Shown here: piece after piece, positions 35,920 to 44,260 of the stretch
Position numbering within the stretch: position 1 is the first letter of the stretch
Layout: every line of letters begins with the position of its first letter
Translations under genes and position numbers: made by a program
Notes under the pieces: model-generated
The model's input: only the letters and a program-made list of their open reading frames with translations
Told to the model about the DNA's origin: nothing
The model's database searches: none
Origin: Bin87 sp965220265
GTDB taxonomy: Bacteria; Chloroflexota; Dehalococcoidia; Lucifugimonadales; UBA3495
Direction of reading: 5' to 3'
Length of the DNA stretch: 64,000 nt
Assembly (NCBI GenBank): GCA_965220265.1
Contig: CBDCPM010000004.1
Location: forward strand, 620,001 to 684,000

Positions 35920-36127
35920 CATTGCGAGCGCCCATACCATAATCATTGCGAGCGCCTGTTCCCTTGTCATTGGGAGCGCCTTCTTGTCATCGCGAGCGCC
36001 CTTACCATAGTCATTGCGAGCCCCCTTTCCGCTGTCATTGCGAGCGAAGCGTGGCAATCCCGTTGGCGGAGGATACGTCGTCCAGGTAACGGGATTGACG
36101 CGTCGCTTCACTCCTCGCGATGACAAA
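35920..36127. repeat. 24-bp tandem array plus palindromic dispersed repeat, copy B
   Basis: Five tandem units start at 35920, 35944, 35968 (only 20 bp), 35988 and 36012. Each begins CATTGCGAGC or a one- or two-base variant. They are followed by the palindromic element 36033-36127 (left TGTCATTGCGAGCGAAGCGT; right end CTCGCGATGACAA). The units look like repeated copies of the element's own left end. Confidence 0.85.
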
Positions 36128-36254
36128 CTGCGTACGCGTCAGACGCCGCTCCGCGTTGCCCTCATTTCGGCCTCGGGGTACACTGGCGCTCATTATGTAT
36201 GCACCCGGCCAAGCCGCCGCCGGCGGGCAGGCCGGGTGAATTTGATGCAAGGCG

Positions 36255-37601
36255 ATGGTCGATTTAGTGGCTACTACAGAGGAACGAGTTGGCTCCGCCT
36301 CCGCTGGAGGCGTACCTTCCGGCGGGCGCATTTATTACGGATGGTGGATGGTCGTCGTCACTTCGGTGATGAGCTTTTTTGCCAGCGGGATATTCTTTCG
36401 CGGATTCGGTGTGCTGGTGCTGCCCATCCGCGAGCAGTTGGGTATTAGCCAGGCGCAAACCAATCTGATTTTTTCGATAGCCCGCGCCGAGGGCGGAATA
36501 GAGGGCCCTCTGGCAGGGTGGCTGATCGACAAGTTCGGTAACCGCAAGGTGCTGGTGCCGTCCCTGATCATCACCGTCGTGGGATACGTGATCATGGCCT
36601 TCTGGTTGCCGGGGTTCTGGGGCTTCGCCCTCATTTACCTGGGCTTGGTATCACTGGGCAACAGCATGGGTTTCCAACACGCCTGCTTCGCCGGCCTGAA
36701 CCAGTGGTTCCACCGGCGACGGGCGCTGGCGATATCCATCCTGGCGGCGGTGGCGTCCCTGGGCGGCTTGGCGCTGATACCCACTATGAACCTTCTGATC
36801 GATAAGGCCGGCCTGCGATGGGGCCTCATCGCTTCGGGCGCGTTTTACGCGATGATCCTGCTACCGCTATGTTTCTGGTTCAGGAATCGCCCCGAGGACA
36901 TGGGACTGTTGCCGGACGGAGCGGCCAGACCGACAGTGGCACGCGGAGGAGGTGCGGCGGCGCGGCGCGAGACGCGGGACTACACCGTGCGCGAGGCCCT
37001 CCGGACACAGGCCTACTGGTTACTGCTCGTAGGAGCGGGCCTCAGGCAGGCGGCGACTCTGGGAATCCTGGTGAGCCTGTTCCCGATCCTGGTCGAGGAT
37101 AAAGGGATGAGCAGCCAGATGGCGGCCAACCTGATCGGCGTGATGTCGTTGATCAACTTTGTATCGAGGCTGGCCATGGGGTACCTGGGGGACCGGGTAT
37201 CCAAGAAAACCATCATGTTCCTGAGCCTGACTGTCGAAGCAATAGGTTACCTGTTCCTGTGGTTGGGAGACTGGCAGACAGTCGTAGGCATAACCCTCGT
37301 GTTGGGGTTCGTCGTTTGCGAAGGGATGATGGACGGGGCCGGCGTCATCGTGTGGGCGGCGTTGGGTGAGTACTACGGTCGCACCAGGTTTGCCACGCTC
37401 CGGGGGTACATCACTTTCGCCTACGCCTGGGCGCTGGTCGCATCGCCCGTGTACGCGGGTTGGGTCGCAGACCGGTTTGGGAACTATGACTACGCGATAA
37501 TCCCTGGAGCGCTATGCGCCTTCGTTGCCGGAGCCTGTTTCCTGTTCATCAAAACGCCACCGGAGTTGATGGCCGGCGATACCGAGACGGACGCCTGGTA
37601 G
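36255..37601 (+). CDS. MFS transporter (monocarboxylate/oxalate-type)
   Basis: A 448-residue protein with 12 predicted membrane segments after a short N-terminus. YYGWWMVVVTSVMSFFASG opens helix 1. The loop 2-3 motif reads GWLIDKFGNRKVLV, a GxLxDxxGxR variant. A charged central loop around residues 215-235 separates the halves, and MGYLGDRVSKKTIM repeats the motif in the second half. The pattern fits the MCT-like branch that moves small organic acids. The substrate is unknown. It is an orphan gene after the repeat region. Confidence 0.85.
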   Translation: MVDLVATTEERVGSASAGGVPSGGRIYYGWWMVVVTSVMSFFASGIFFRGFGVLVLPIREQLGISQAQTNLIFSIARAEGGIEGPLAGWLIDKFGNRKVLVPSLIITVVGYVIMAFWLPGFWGFALIYLGLVSLGNSMGFQHACFAGLNQWFHRRRALAISILAAVASLGGLALIPTMNLLIDKAGLRWGLIASGAFYAMILLPLCFWFRNRPEDMGLLPDGAARPTVARGGGAAARRETRDYTVREALRTQAYWLLLVGAGLRQAATLGILVSLFPILVEDKGMSSQMAANLIGVMSLINFVSRLAMGYLGDRVSKKTIMFLSLTVEAIGYLFLWLGDWQTVVGITLVLGFVVCEGMMDGAGVIVWAALGEYYGRTRFATLRGYITFAYAWALVASPVYAGWVADRFGNYDYAIIPGALCAFVAGACFLFIKTPPELMAGDTETDAW

Positions 37602-37769
37602 GTAACTGTGTGAACCACTCGCCGGTGCTACAATGAGCCTGAACCCGAGCAGTCGCTTCGGACCTGCTTGACAGGGCCTCGGCTCAAGAAACAGATCGGG
37701 GCCGATGCGTCGCACACTCCCGACGTATGGCCGGCTACATCAATTTACATGTGAATGGGGAGCCAGAAC

Positions 37770-39104
37770 ATGCCCACCATCCTGGAACAATACATTGCCA
37801 ATCACGCCGGCTCCGCCGAGCGTTATCGTGACGCCGTAAGCATATTCCCCGGCGGCGTCACCCACGACAACCGGTATGCCGAACCTTTCCCGCTGTACAT
37901 CACCCACGGACAGGGACCGCGGAAATGGGACGTGGACGGCAACGAGTATATCGACTATGTATCCGGCCACGGCGCGCTATTGCTGGGACATTCCCATCCC
38001 GCCATTGCGGAAGCCGTATCGGAACAGATATGGCGGGGCACCCACCTGGGCGCGTGCACGGACGAGGAACTGCGCTGGGCGCGGGCGATCATGAACCTGA
38101 TGCCCGCGGTGGAAAGGGTGCGCTTCCACAGCAGCGGCACGGAAGCTACATTGATGGCGATGCGCTTGGCGCGCGCGTACACCAGGCGCAACAAGGTCAT
38201 CAAGCTGCAGGACCACTTCCACGGATGGCACGATTACGCGATGGCAGGTTCGGACCGCCCGGCGCCTGGGATCCCCGCAGAGTCCTGGGGCAGCATGGTT
38301 ATCGTTCCGGCCGGAAACTTGGACGCGGTGCAGCAGGCGATGGAGCAGGACCAAGACGTCGCGGCCATTATCCTGGAACCCACCGGCGCTCACTACGGGC
38401 AGCTTCCCTTCAACGTGCCGCTATACCTGGCAGGCCTGCGCCAGCTGTGCGACCAGCACGGCGTGGTGCTGATTTTCGATGAGGTTGTTACCGGATTCCG
38501 CGCCTCCCCCGGCGGAGCGCAGGTCCGCTACGGGATCACGCCCGATCTGACAACGATGGCAAAGATCGTCGCCGGGGCCCTGCCCGGCGGAGCCGTGGGC
38601 GGCAAGGCCCACATCGTGGATATGATCGCCCAGCGTGGCGATCCCGAATGGGACAACACTGAGCGCGTATACCACCCGGGGACGTTCAACGGCAATCCTC
38701 TATCGGCGGTGGCGGGTGCGACCTGCCTGGAACTGATTGCGGCCGAGCCGTTGAACGAGCGTGCCGACGCCATGGCGGCGCGACTCAAGGCAGGGCTGAA
38801 CGAAGTGTTCACCCGCATGGAAGTAGACGGGCACGCCTACGGCATCGCGTCCATGATCCACTTCACACTGGCGGAGGGCGACTTTGACAACGAATTCGGG
38901 CCGGATGTTGACCGGCAAATCAAGCGCGCAGCGGCCACGCCGGCCGTGACCGGCATCAAGCGAGGGCTGCAAAACCACGGCATCGATATCATGGGCCGCG
39001 ACGCATTCCTGGTGTCGGCGGCGCATTCCGAGGAGGACATCGACGCCACCCTGGCGGCGTTTGAGTCGACGCTGACGGAGGCGCGGGCGGAAGGGTTGGT
39101 GTAA
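37770..39104 (+). CDS. Class III aminotransferase (glutamate-1-semialdehyde aminomutase-like)
   Basis: A PLP fold-type I enzyme of 444 residues. Features: PGGVTHDNRY at the N-terminus, HSSGTEATLMAMRLARAYT (phosphate loop), LIFDEVVTGFR (Asp on the pyridine N) and MAKIVAGALPGG (PLP Lys). Sequence is close to HemL-type proteins, but the active-site loop (AKIVAGALPGG in place of GKIIGGGLPVG) suggests another amino substrate, so hemL is not assigned. The start at 37770 has GGGGAG 8 bp upstream, and an ATG at 37755 lacks a site. Confidence 0.85.
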   Translation: MPTILEQYIANHAGSAERYRDAVSIFPGGVTHDNRYAEPFPLYITHGQGPRKWDVDGNEYIDYVSGHGALLLGHSHPAIAEAVSEQIWRGTHLGACTDEELRWARAIMNLMPAVERVRFHSSGTEATLMAMRLARAYTRRNKVIKLQDHFHGWHDYAMAGSDRPAPGIPAESWGSMVIVPAGNLDAVQQAMEQDQDVAAIILEPTGAHYGQLPFNVPLYLAGLRQLCDQHGVVLIFDEVVTGFRASPGGAQVRYGITPDLTTMAKIVAGALPGGAVGGKAHIVDMIAQRGDPEWDNTERVYHPGTFNGNPLSAVAGATCLELIAAEPLNERADAMAARLKAGLNEVFTRMEVDGHAYGIASMIHFTLAEGDFDNEFGPDVDRQIKRAAATPAVTGIKRGLQNHGIDIMGRDAFLVSAAHSEEDIDATLAAFESTLTEARAEGLV

Positions 39105-39323
39105 CGACCGATTATTCGGCCGCAGCGTCAAAGAGATCCGCCGTGCTCGCAAAGATGCTGACCCTGGTGGGCGCCAGTTGGATGGCATTAGCCGTTCTCG
39201 GGCCGACTTTCTCCGCGTTGCCGGAGGATGGTGTATAAAAGGCCACATCTGCCGGGTTTTGTTCGGAATTCTCGGTTTTATGGTCAGCTTGTTGATCGCG
39301 CGAATGCTGTCGGATCTGTCGCA

Positions 39324-39533
39324 ATGGGCAACTTGACGATACGTTGGCTGGCGCTTTTCAGCATCGGCCTTCCATTTATCGCGGTCGATGTTGCTTACCG
39401 CCCATTGATGGATGTAAATGGTGTGCCCGCTGTTGCCGTGATTGGCGCAGCGTTGATTGTGCTGGTAATGACTACCCGGTTGGATTGGGTATTCAAAGAG
39501 GCCTGGATCGCGAGGAACGGTTTGGAACGCTAG
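39324..39533 (+). CDS. Small two-helix membrane protein
   Basis: 69 residues with two hydrophobic segments (WLALFSIGLPFIAVDVAY and VPAVAVIGAALIVLVMTT) and a charged C-terminus. No known family. It ends 13 bp before the first dienelactone hydrolase gene, so it may share its transcript. No clear ribosome site is seen, so it is tentative. Confidence 0.45.
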   Translation: MGNLTIRWLALFSIGLPFIAVDVAYRPLMDVNGVPAVAVIGAALIVLVMTTRLDWVFKEAWIARNGLER

Positions 39534-39546
39534 GAGTGGAATTGCT

Positions 39547-40287
39547 ATGGCTAGTTTTTGGGAAAAGATCAGCGTAGGCGCGCAGGAAATGGATATGTAC
39601 GCGGCGGTGCCCTCCAGCAGCGCCGGCTTTTCCGCTCCATATCCGGCGGTGGTGGTGGCTCAACACGCCACCGGTGTGGACGCGTTCATACAGGACATCT
39701 GCGACCGACTGGCGGCCGATGGCTACGCAGCCGTGGCACCCAATCTGTACCACCGGCACAGCGACGAAGCCATCGCCGCGTCGGCGGGCGGAGGGCCGCG
39801 GCCCAGTCCGGGTACCCTGCTCAGCGACCCGGACATCGTGGCCGACATCAACGCCACCGTGGACTGGCTGCGCAACCACGACGCGATACAGAGCGACCGG
39901 ATCGGCGTGACCGGATTCTGTATGGGCGGTCGCGTGGCGTGGCTGGCGGCCGCATCCAACCCGAACTTCAAGGCAGTGGTGCCCTACTATGGGGGTAACC
40001 TAACGACCACCTGGGGGTCGGGCGAAACGCCGCCCTACGACCTGGCTCACAACATCGACTGCCCCATGCTGTTCCACTTCGGGGAGATTGATGCCAACCC
40101 GTCGCAGGACGACATGCGGAAGCTCGAAACCGAACTGGATCGGCTGGGCAAGGCGCACCAGTTCCACACGTATGCCGGCGCCGACCACGCCTTTATGAAC
40201 CCGACCGGCGGCAGGTACCAGGAAGCCGCGGCGGTGGCATCGTGGCCACGTACGCTGGAGTTTTTCGCTCAGCACCTAAAGGGTTAG
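39547..40287 (+). CDS. Dienelactone hydrolase family protein (copy 1)
   Basis: Alpha/beta hydrolase of 246 residues. GVTGFCMGGRVAW holds the nucleophile Cys (normally Cys in DLH), the acid is probably in HFGEIDANPS, and GADHAFMN supplies the His. It hydrolyses lactone or ester bonds in ring-cleavage products or similar. It is followed 77 bp later by a close paralogue with the same N-terminus (MASFWEK), a recent tandem duplication. The substrate is unknown. Confidence 0.9.
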   Translation: MASFWEKISVGAQEMDMYAAVPSSSAGFSAPYPAVVVAQHATGVDAFIQDICDRLAADGYAAVAPNLYHRHSDEAIAASAGGGPRPSPGTLLSDPDIVADINATVDWLRNHDAIQSDRIGVTGFCMGGRVAWLAAASNPNFKAVVPYYGGNLTTTWGSGETPPYDLAHNIDCPMLFHFGEIDANPSQDDMRKLETELDRLGKAHQFHTYAGADHAFMNPTGGRYQEAAAVASWPRTLEFFAQHLKG

Positions 40288-40299
40288 CCGATCGGCAGA

Positions 40300-40317
40300 G
40301 GCGAATTGTTATCCGCC
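40300..40317. repeat. Small palindrome of the GGGCGAAT type, imperfect
   Basis: GGCGAAT/ATCCGCC with one mismatch, between the two dienelactone hydrolase genes. It is related in sequence to 62911-62932 and 63460-63479. Confidence 0.45.
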
Positions 40318-40364
40318 CCTACACGAAAAAGCCACGTTAATCGCTCGACATAGGAGGTACCACT

Positions 40365-41090
40365 ATGGCCAGTTTCTGGGAAAAGCTTACCGTCGACGGC
40401 AGCGAGATGGATATGTATGCCAGTGTGCCCAGCAGCAGTGCTGGTTTCTCCGCCCCATTTCCGGCGGTTGTGGTGGCGCAGCATGGCGGCGGCGTAGACG
40501 AGTTCATCCGGACCATCTGTGACCGGCTGGCCGCCGAGGGCTACGCGGCCGTGGCTCCAAATCTGTACCATCGCATCCCTGACGACGTGATGAACGGCGA
40601 CCCGCGGCCTCGCCCCTGGGACGTGCTCAGCGACCCCAGCATCGTAGCCGACATCAACGCCACCGTGGACTGGCTGCGCAACCACGACGCGGTTACCGAC
40701 CGCATCGGCGTGACCGGCTTTTGCATGGGCGGGCGCGTTGCCTGGCTGGCGGCGGTGAGCAACCCTCACTTCAGCGCCGTCGCGCCGTACTACGGCGGGA
40801 ACCTGCTGGTAACCTGGGGCGAGGGCGAAACTCCGCCGTTCGAACTGGCAGCCGACATCAACTGCCCGATACTATTTCACTTCGGAGAGGTCGACGAGAA
40901 TCCTTCGCAGGAGGACATGCGGAAGTTTGACGAGGAGTTGAACCGCCTCGGCAAGGAGCACCAGTTCTACGTGTACCGAGACGCTGACCACGCTTTCATG
41001 GACTTCACCGGCCCTCGCTACCAGAAAGAAGCCGCCGACCGATCATGGCCGCGCACGCTGGAATTCTTTGGGCAGCATCTAAAGGGATAG
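40365..41090 (+). CDS. Dienelactone hydrolase family protein (copy 2)
   Basis: A 241-residue paralogue of the preceding gene, alignable over its full length. GVTGFCMGGRVAW, HFGEVDENPS and DADHAFMD give the Cys-Asp-His triad. It differs mainly by a shorter loop after NLYHR, where copy 1 has an Ala/Gly-rich insertion, near the active-site mouth. AGGAGGT is 6 bp before the ATG. The duplicates have probably specialised for different substrates. Confidence 0.9.
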   Translation: MASFWEKLTVDGSEMDMYASVPSSSAGFSAPFPAVVVAQHGGGVDEFIRTICDRLAAEGYAAVAPNLYHRIPDDVMNGDPRPRPWDVLSDPSIVADINATVDWLRNHDAVTDRIGVTGFCMGGRVAWLAAVSNPHFSAVAPYYGGNLLVTWGEGETPPFELAADINCPILFHFGEVDENPSQEDMRKFDEELNRLGKEHQFYVYRDADHAFMDFTGPRYQKEAADRSWPRTLEFFGQHLKG

Positions 41091-41167
41091 CCACCCATCT
41101 TGCACGTGGGACTGGCCAGTCTCACCTGCGCCGTAGTGATCACCAACACTGACAAAGGAGTTTTCCA

Positions 41168-41692
41168 ATGCCCCGAGTAGCACTGGATTTGGAACAGAAA
41201 AACGATCTGGCCGTTATCGAGTCCGACGGATGGCGGGTGGCGCAGGGCCTGGAGCCGGGCGAGCCCAACCAGGGATTGGTTGCGGAGAATCTGGGCAGCA
41301 ACGCTCGCCTGCCCGACTACGATGATTCCGGCTGGGAGAGCGGCTCGGACTTTCAGAAGCGTTATTCAGTTGGCTTCACGTTCGCATGGTATCGCCTGCG
41401 TTTCACCATGCCGGAAACGGTGAAGGGGCAGGACGTGACCACGTGCCGCGTGTGGTTCGAGACCAACGTGGACAACTACGGCGAGGTGTTCATCGACGGC
41501 AAGATCGACCGGAACATCGGCGCGGTGACCGGCAACAATACACCCAAGCGCGTGCTGGTCGAGGAGCCGGGCGAGCCTGGCAAGGAACATGTCATCGCCG
41601 TACTGGTGGCCAACGCGCCGCTGGGCGAACCGGTGGGCTCTATCTTCATGCGGTACGCCACGCTGGCTTTTGAATCGCAGCCGCCGCAGTAG
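41168..41692 (+). CDS. Galactose-binding-like jelly-roll protein, unknown role
   Basis: 174 residues. The arrangement LPDYDDSGWESGSDFQKRYS...FAWYRLRFTMPETVKGQDVTTCRVWFETNVDNYGEVFIDG resembles the sugar-binding jelly-roll domain of glycoside hydrolase family 2 enzymes, without any catalytic domain. No signal peptide. A strong AAGGAG precedes the ATG. It lies between the dienelactone hydrolases and the thioredoxin/NHL gene on the same strand. Confidence 0.65.
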   Translation: MPRVALDLEQKNDLAVIESDGWRVAQGLEPGEPNQGLVAENLGSNARLPDYDDSGWESGSDFQKRYSVGFTFAWYRLRFTMPETVKGQDVTTCRVWFETNVDNYGEVFIDGKIDRNIGAVTGNNTPKRVLVEEPGEPGKEHVIAVLVANAPLGEPVGSIFMRYATLAFESQPPQ

Positions 41693-41768
41693 GCAGACGC
41701 TCTAAGGACATTTGGGGTCGTCTGCTTTCGCGAGGGGATGGCCGGACCAATCAAAACGGAGGCTCACA

Positions 41769-43289
41769 ATGGCCACCCGCTCTTTCGCCGGCACAGTGAA
41801 CGCGCCGGAATTCCCCGAAAACGTGGAATGGATCAACACCGACCGGCCCCTGAGCATGGCAGATCTGCGCGGCAAGCTCGTGGTGCTGGACTTCTGGACG
41901 TACTGTTGAGTCAACTGCATGCACGTGTTTCCGCAGTTGCGGAAAATGGAAGAGAAGTACGCTGACGAGCTGGTGGTCATCGGAGTCCATTCTGCCAAGT
42001 TCCCCAATGAGAAGTACGCCGATAACGTGTTGCTGGCGGCGCAGCGATACGAGTTGAAGCACCCCATCGTCAACGATGCCGAGTTCGAGGTCTGGCGTCA
42101 GTACGCGTGCCGGGCGTGGCCCACGCTGATGTTCGTGGACCCTGAAGGCAAGGTTATCGGCAAGCACGAGGGCGAACTGCCCTACGAGGCTTTCGACGAT
42201 CTGCTGGGCCGGATGATCGCTGAGTTCGACGAAATGGGCATGATCGACCGCCGCGATCTGGGCCTCGTACCGGAGGCGGTGGAGCAGTCCGTCCTGGCGT
42301 TCCCCGGCAAGGTGCTGGCCGATGGTCCAGGCAATCGGCTGTTCATCGCTGACACCAACCACAATCGCATCCTGGTGACGGATCTGGACGGGCAGGTACA
42401 GGCCGTGATCGGAACCGGTGCGGAGGATTTTGCGGACGGCGACTACGCCACCGCCGCGTTCAATCACCCCCAGGGCATGGAGTTGCTGGGTGACGTGCTG
42501 TACGTCGCCGACACGGAGAACCACGCCATCCGCCAGATCGACCTGTCAAACGGAACGGTCGATACCATCGCCGGCAACGGTGAACAGGGAAACGACCGGC
42601 GAGCGCAGGGGCCAGGGCGGCAGGTAGCGTTGAGCAGCCCGTGGGACCTGGCGCACCACGAGGGAATGCTGTACATCGCAATGGCCGGAATACACCAGCT
42701 GTGGCGGCTGTCACTGGCCGACGGCGCGGTGTGTCCCCATGCCGGTACGGGTGGGGAGAGCATCGACAACGGGCCGCTGGCTACGGCCACCCTGGCCCAG
42801 CCCAGCGGCATCGTCGTGGGCAAAGATCGAGGTGACAACTCTATTCTGTACTTCGCAGATTCCGAGACCAGCAGCGTGAGGAGCGCGGGGATCGATCCGG
42901 CAACGGGTCGTGTGGCAACGCTCATCGGGATTGACCTGTTCGCCTTCGGAGACCGGGATGGCGTAGAGCACCACGCTCGCCTGCAGCACCCCATCGGCAT
43001 CGAATGGCATAAGGGTGAGCTTTTCATCGCCGACACCTACAACCACAAGATCAAGAAGGTGCTGCCACTGACCCGTTCGGTGCAGACGGTGCTGGGCTCC
43101 GGCGCGATGGGCCTGCACGACGGGGCCGGCAGGTTGACTACGTTCAGCGAGCCCAGCGGACTGAGCTTCGCGTTATTCGATGACAGTCGCGAGCCCTTAC
43201 TCTACATAGCCGACACCAACAACCACGCCATACGCGTGGCGGATCTGCAGTCCGACGAGGTTAGAACTCTCGAAATCCACGGATTGTGA
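41769..43289 (+). CDS. Thioredoxin-like/NHL-repeat protein with in-frame UGA (probable selenoprotein)
   Basis: One frame of 507 codons interrupted only by TGA at 41907-41909 (codon 47). The N-terminal domain reads KLVVLDFWTYC-UGA-VNCMHVFPQL, the thioredoxin fold of NHLRC2-like proteins, whose redox site is normally FWTYCCINC. The UGA replaces the first Cys of the CxxC, giving UxxC (U47, C50). A perfect 7-bp hairpin with AGTT loop lies at 41928-41945; its loop G is 27 nt past the UGA, within bacterial SECIS geometry. A six-bladed NHL propeller fills residues 165-506. The start has GGAGG 6 bp upstream. The alternatives are a nonsense mutation or sequencing error (TGC/TGT to TGA). Without recoding, translation could only restart at 41919. 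Confidence 0.8.
41928..41945 (+). promoter_or_regulatory. Candidate bacterial SECIS hairpin
   Basis: TTTCCGC-AGTT-GCGGAAA, seven perfect pairs, with G as second base of the apical loop followed by U. It begins 18 nt after the in-frame UGA inside the coding region. These are the features expected for SelB recognition. Confidence 0.6.
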
Positions 43290-43516
43290 GCCCGGCCTCA
43301 TCTCCAGCGAGAACCTGAACCCGACGCTACGGAACCGCCGACCAAACCGGCACACCGCGCGATCGCGTCATCCATGGCACGCGGTCGAGCACAGGGTTCG
43401 TTTTGACCCCGGACGCGCCGGCTCGAGGGGCTCTTGCTATAATTGGTGCTCAGAAACGTTATGTCCGGCCCAGCGGTCCGCGTGATTGCTGTTGCCCAAT
43501 CCACTCAGGAGACCCC

Positions 43517-43981
43517 ATGACCACACCCACGACCTCGACTTCAGCCGACGGCATCGAAAATTCCGATTACGCGGTCCAAACCGATGACAACATCACGTTG
43601 CTGGCGAGCAAGATAATCCGCGACGTGCTGGTAACCCGGGGCGAGCCCATTCGTCGAGCCCAGTTGTGGCAAGCTGTAGAACTGGCCATGGGGGACCGTT
43701 CCCCTGACGTTGACGGCGTGCTGAAGCGGGACTGGTTCAGCAACCAGGACACCGGTCCAGGCCGGTGGAAACTGACCGACACGGTCAATGCGGGCGCCTC
43801 GCCCTTCACGGATATGTCGGGAGCGGTGAATCTGGCCGCGGTGGTGGAATACATGCGCGTTTGTCGCCACGGTGAAGCGCCCTACATTGGCGACCTGGGC
43901 GACTTTATCAAGATCTGCAAACCCAGCGTGGAACTGGACGCCGGCTGGCTCCTGTCCGGCAATCGGCCAATCGAAGGGTAA
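43517..43981 (+). CDS. Hypothetical protein, possible winged-helix N-terminus
   Basis: A 154-residue protein of no known family. After a Thr/Ser-rich start, the segment LLASKIIRDVLVTRGEPIRRAQLWQAVELAMGDRSPDVDGVLKRDWFS...GRWKLTD looks like a winged helix-turn-helix (restart/HARE-HTH-like). A TATAAT at 43438-43443 and a GGAG site 5 bp before the ATG support expression. It lies upstream of aprA but has no cysteine clusters, so it is not AprB. Confidence 0.6.
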   Translation: MTTPTTSTSADGIENSDYAVQTDDNITLLASKIIRDVLVTRGEPIRRAQLWQAVELAMGDRSPDVDGVLKRDWFSNQDTGPGRWKLTDTVNAGASPFTDMSGAVNLAAVVEYMRVCRHGEAPYIGDLGDFIKICKPSVELDAGWLLSGNRPIEG

Positions 43982-44260
43982 CCGCCCGCCGCCCAGGCAA
44001 AACTCCGACTGCGCAGCCGGCCAACCGATCCCGGACCATGTAACCGCCGCAGGATCCACATGAAGCGTTCTCGCCGGACGGTTCCGGATCCGTGCCGCGT
44101 CGGGCTGGCAGGTGCAATCAAGCGCGGCGATCACTTGGTCATCTCCGCAAACGTCAGTCTGTTATACTGCCCGTCGCCGCTTCGGGCCAGCCGCATGTTT
44201 GACGCTGACATGGTCCGCATTCCACGTCCTTAGATCACCGAAGAGGAGACCGATCCCAAG

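Noticed and set aside
35316..35942. 208-codon plus-strand gene
   Set aside because: No ribosome site, no recognisable family, and it runs into the repeat array.
35162..36035. CRISPR array from the 24-bp repeats
   Set aside because: Units are contiguous with no spacers, and no cas genes are present.
37755..39104. Assignment of the class III aminotransferase as hemL
   Set aside because: The PLP-lysine loop differs from that of true glutamate-1-semialdehyde aminomutases, and no heme genes are near.
41919..43289. Separate NHL gene starting at the ATG after the TGA
   Set aside because: It would delete the thioredoxin redox site and has no SD. The upstream ATG at 41769 has GGAGG and is in the same frame.
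43438..43443. Complete promoter for the 43517 gene
   Set aside because: TATAAT is perfect, but the only TTGACC lies 29 bp upstream, so no -35 element can be assigned.
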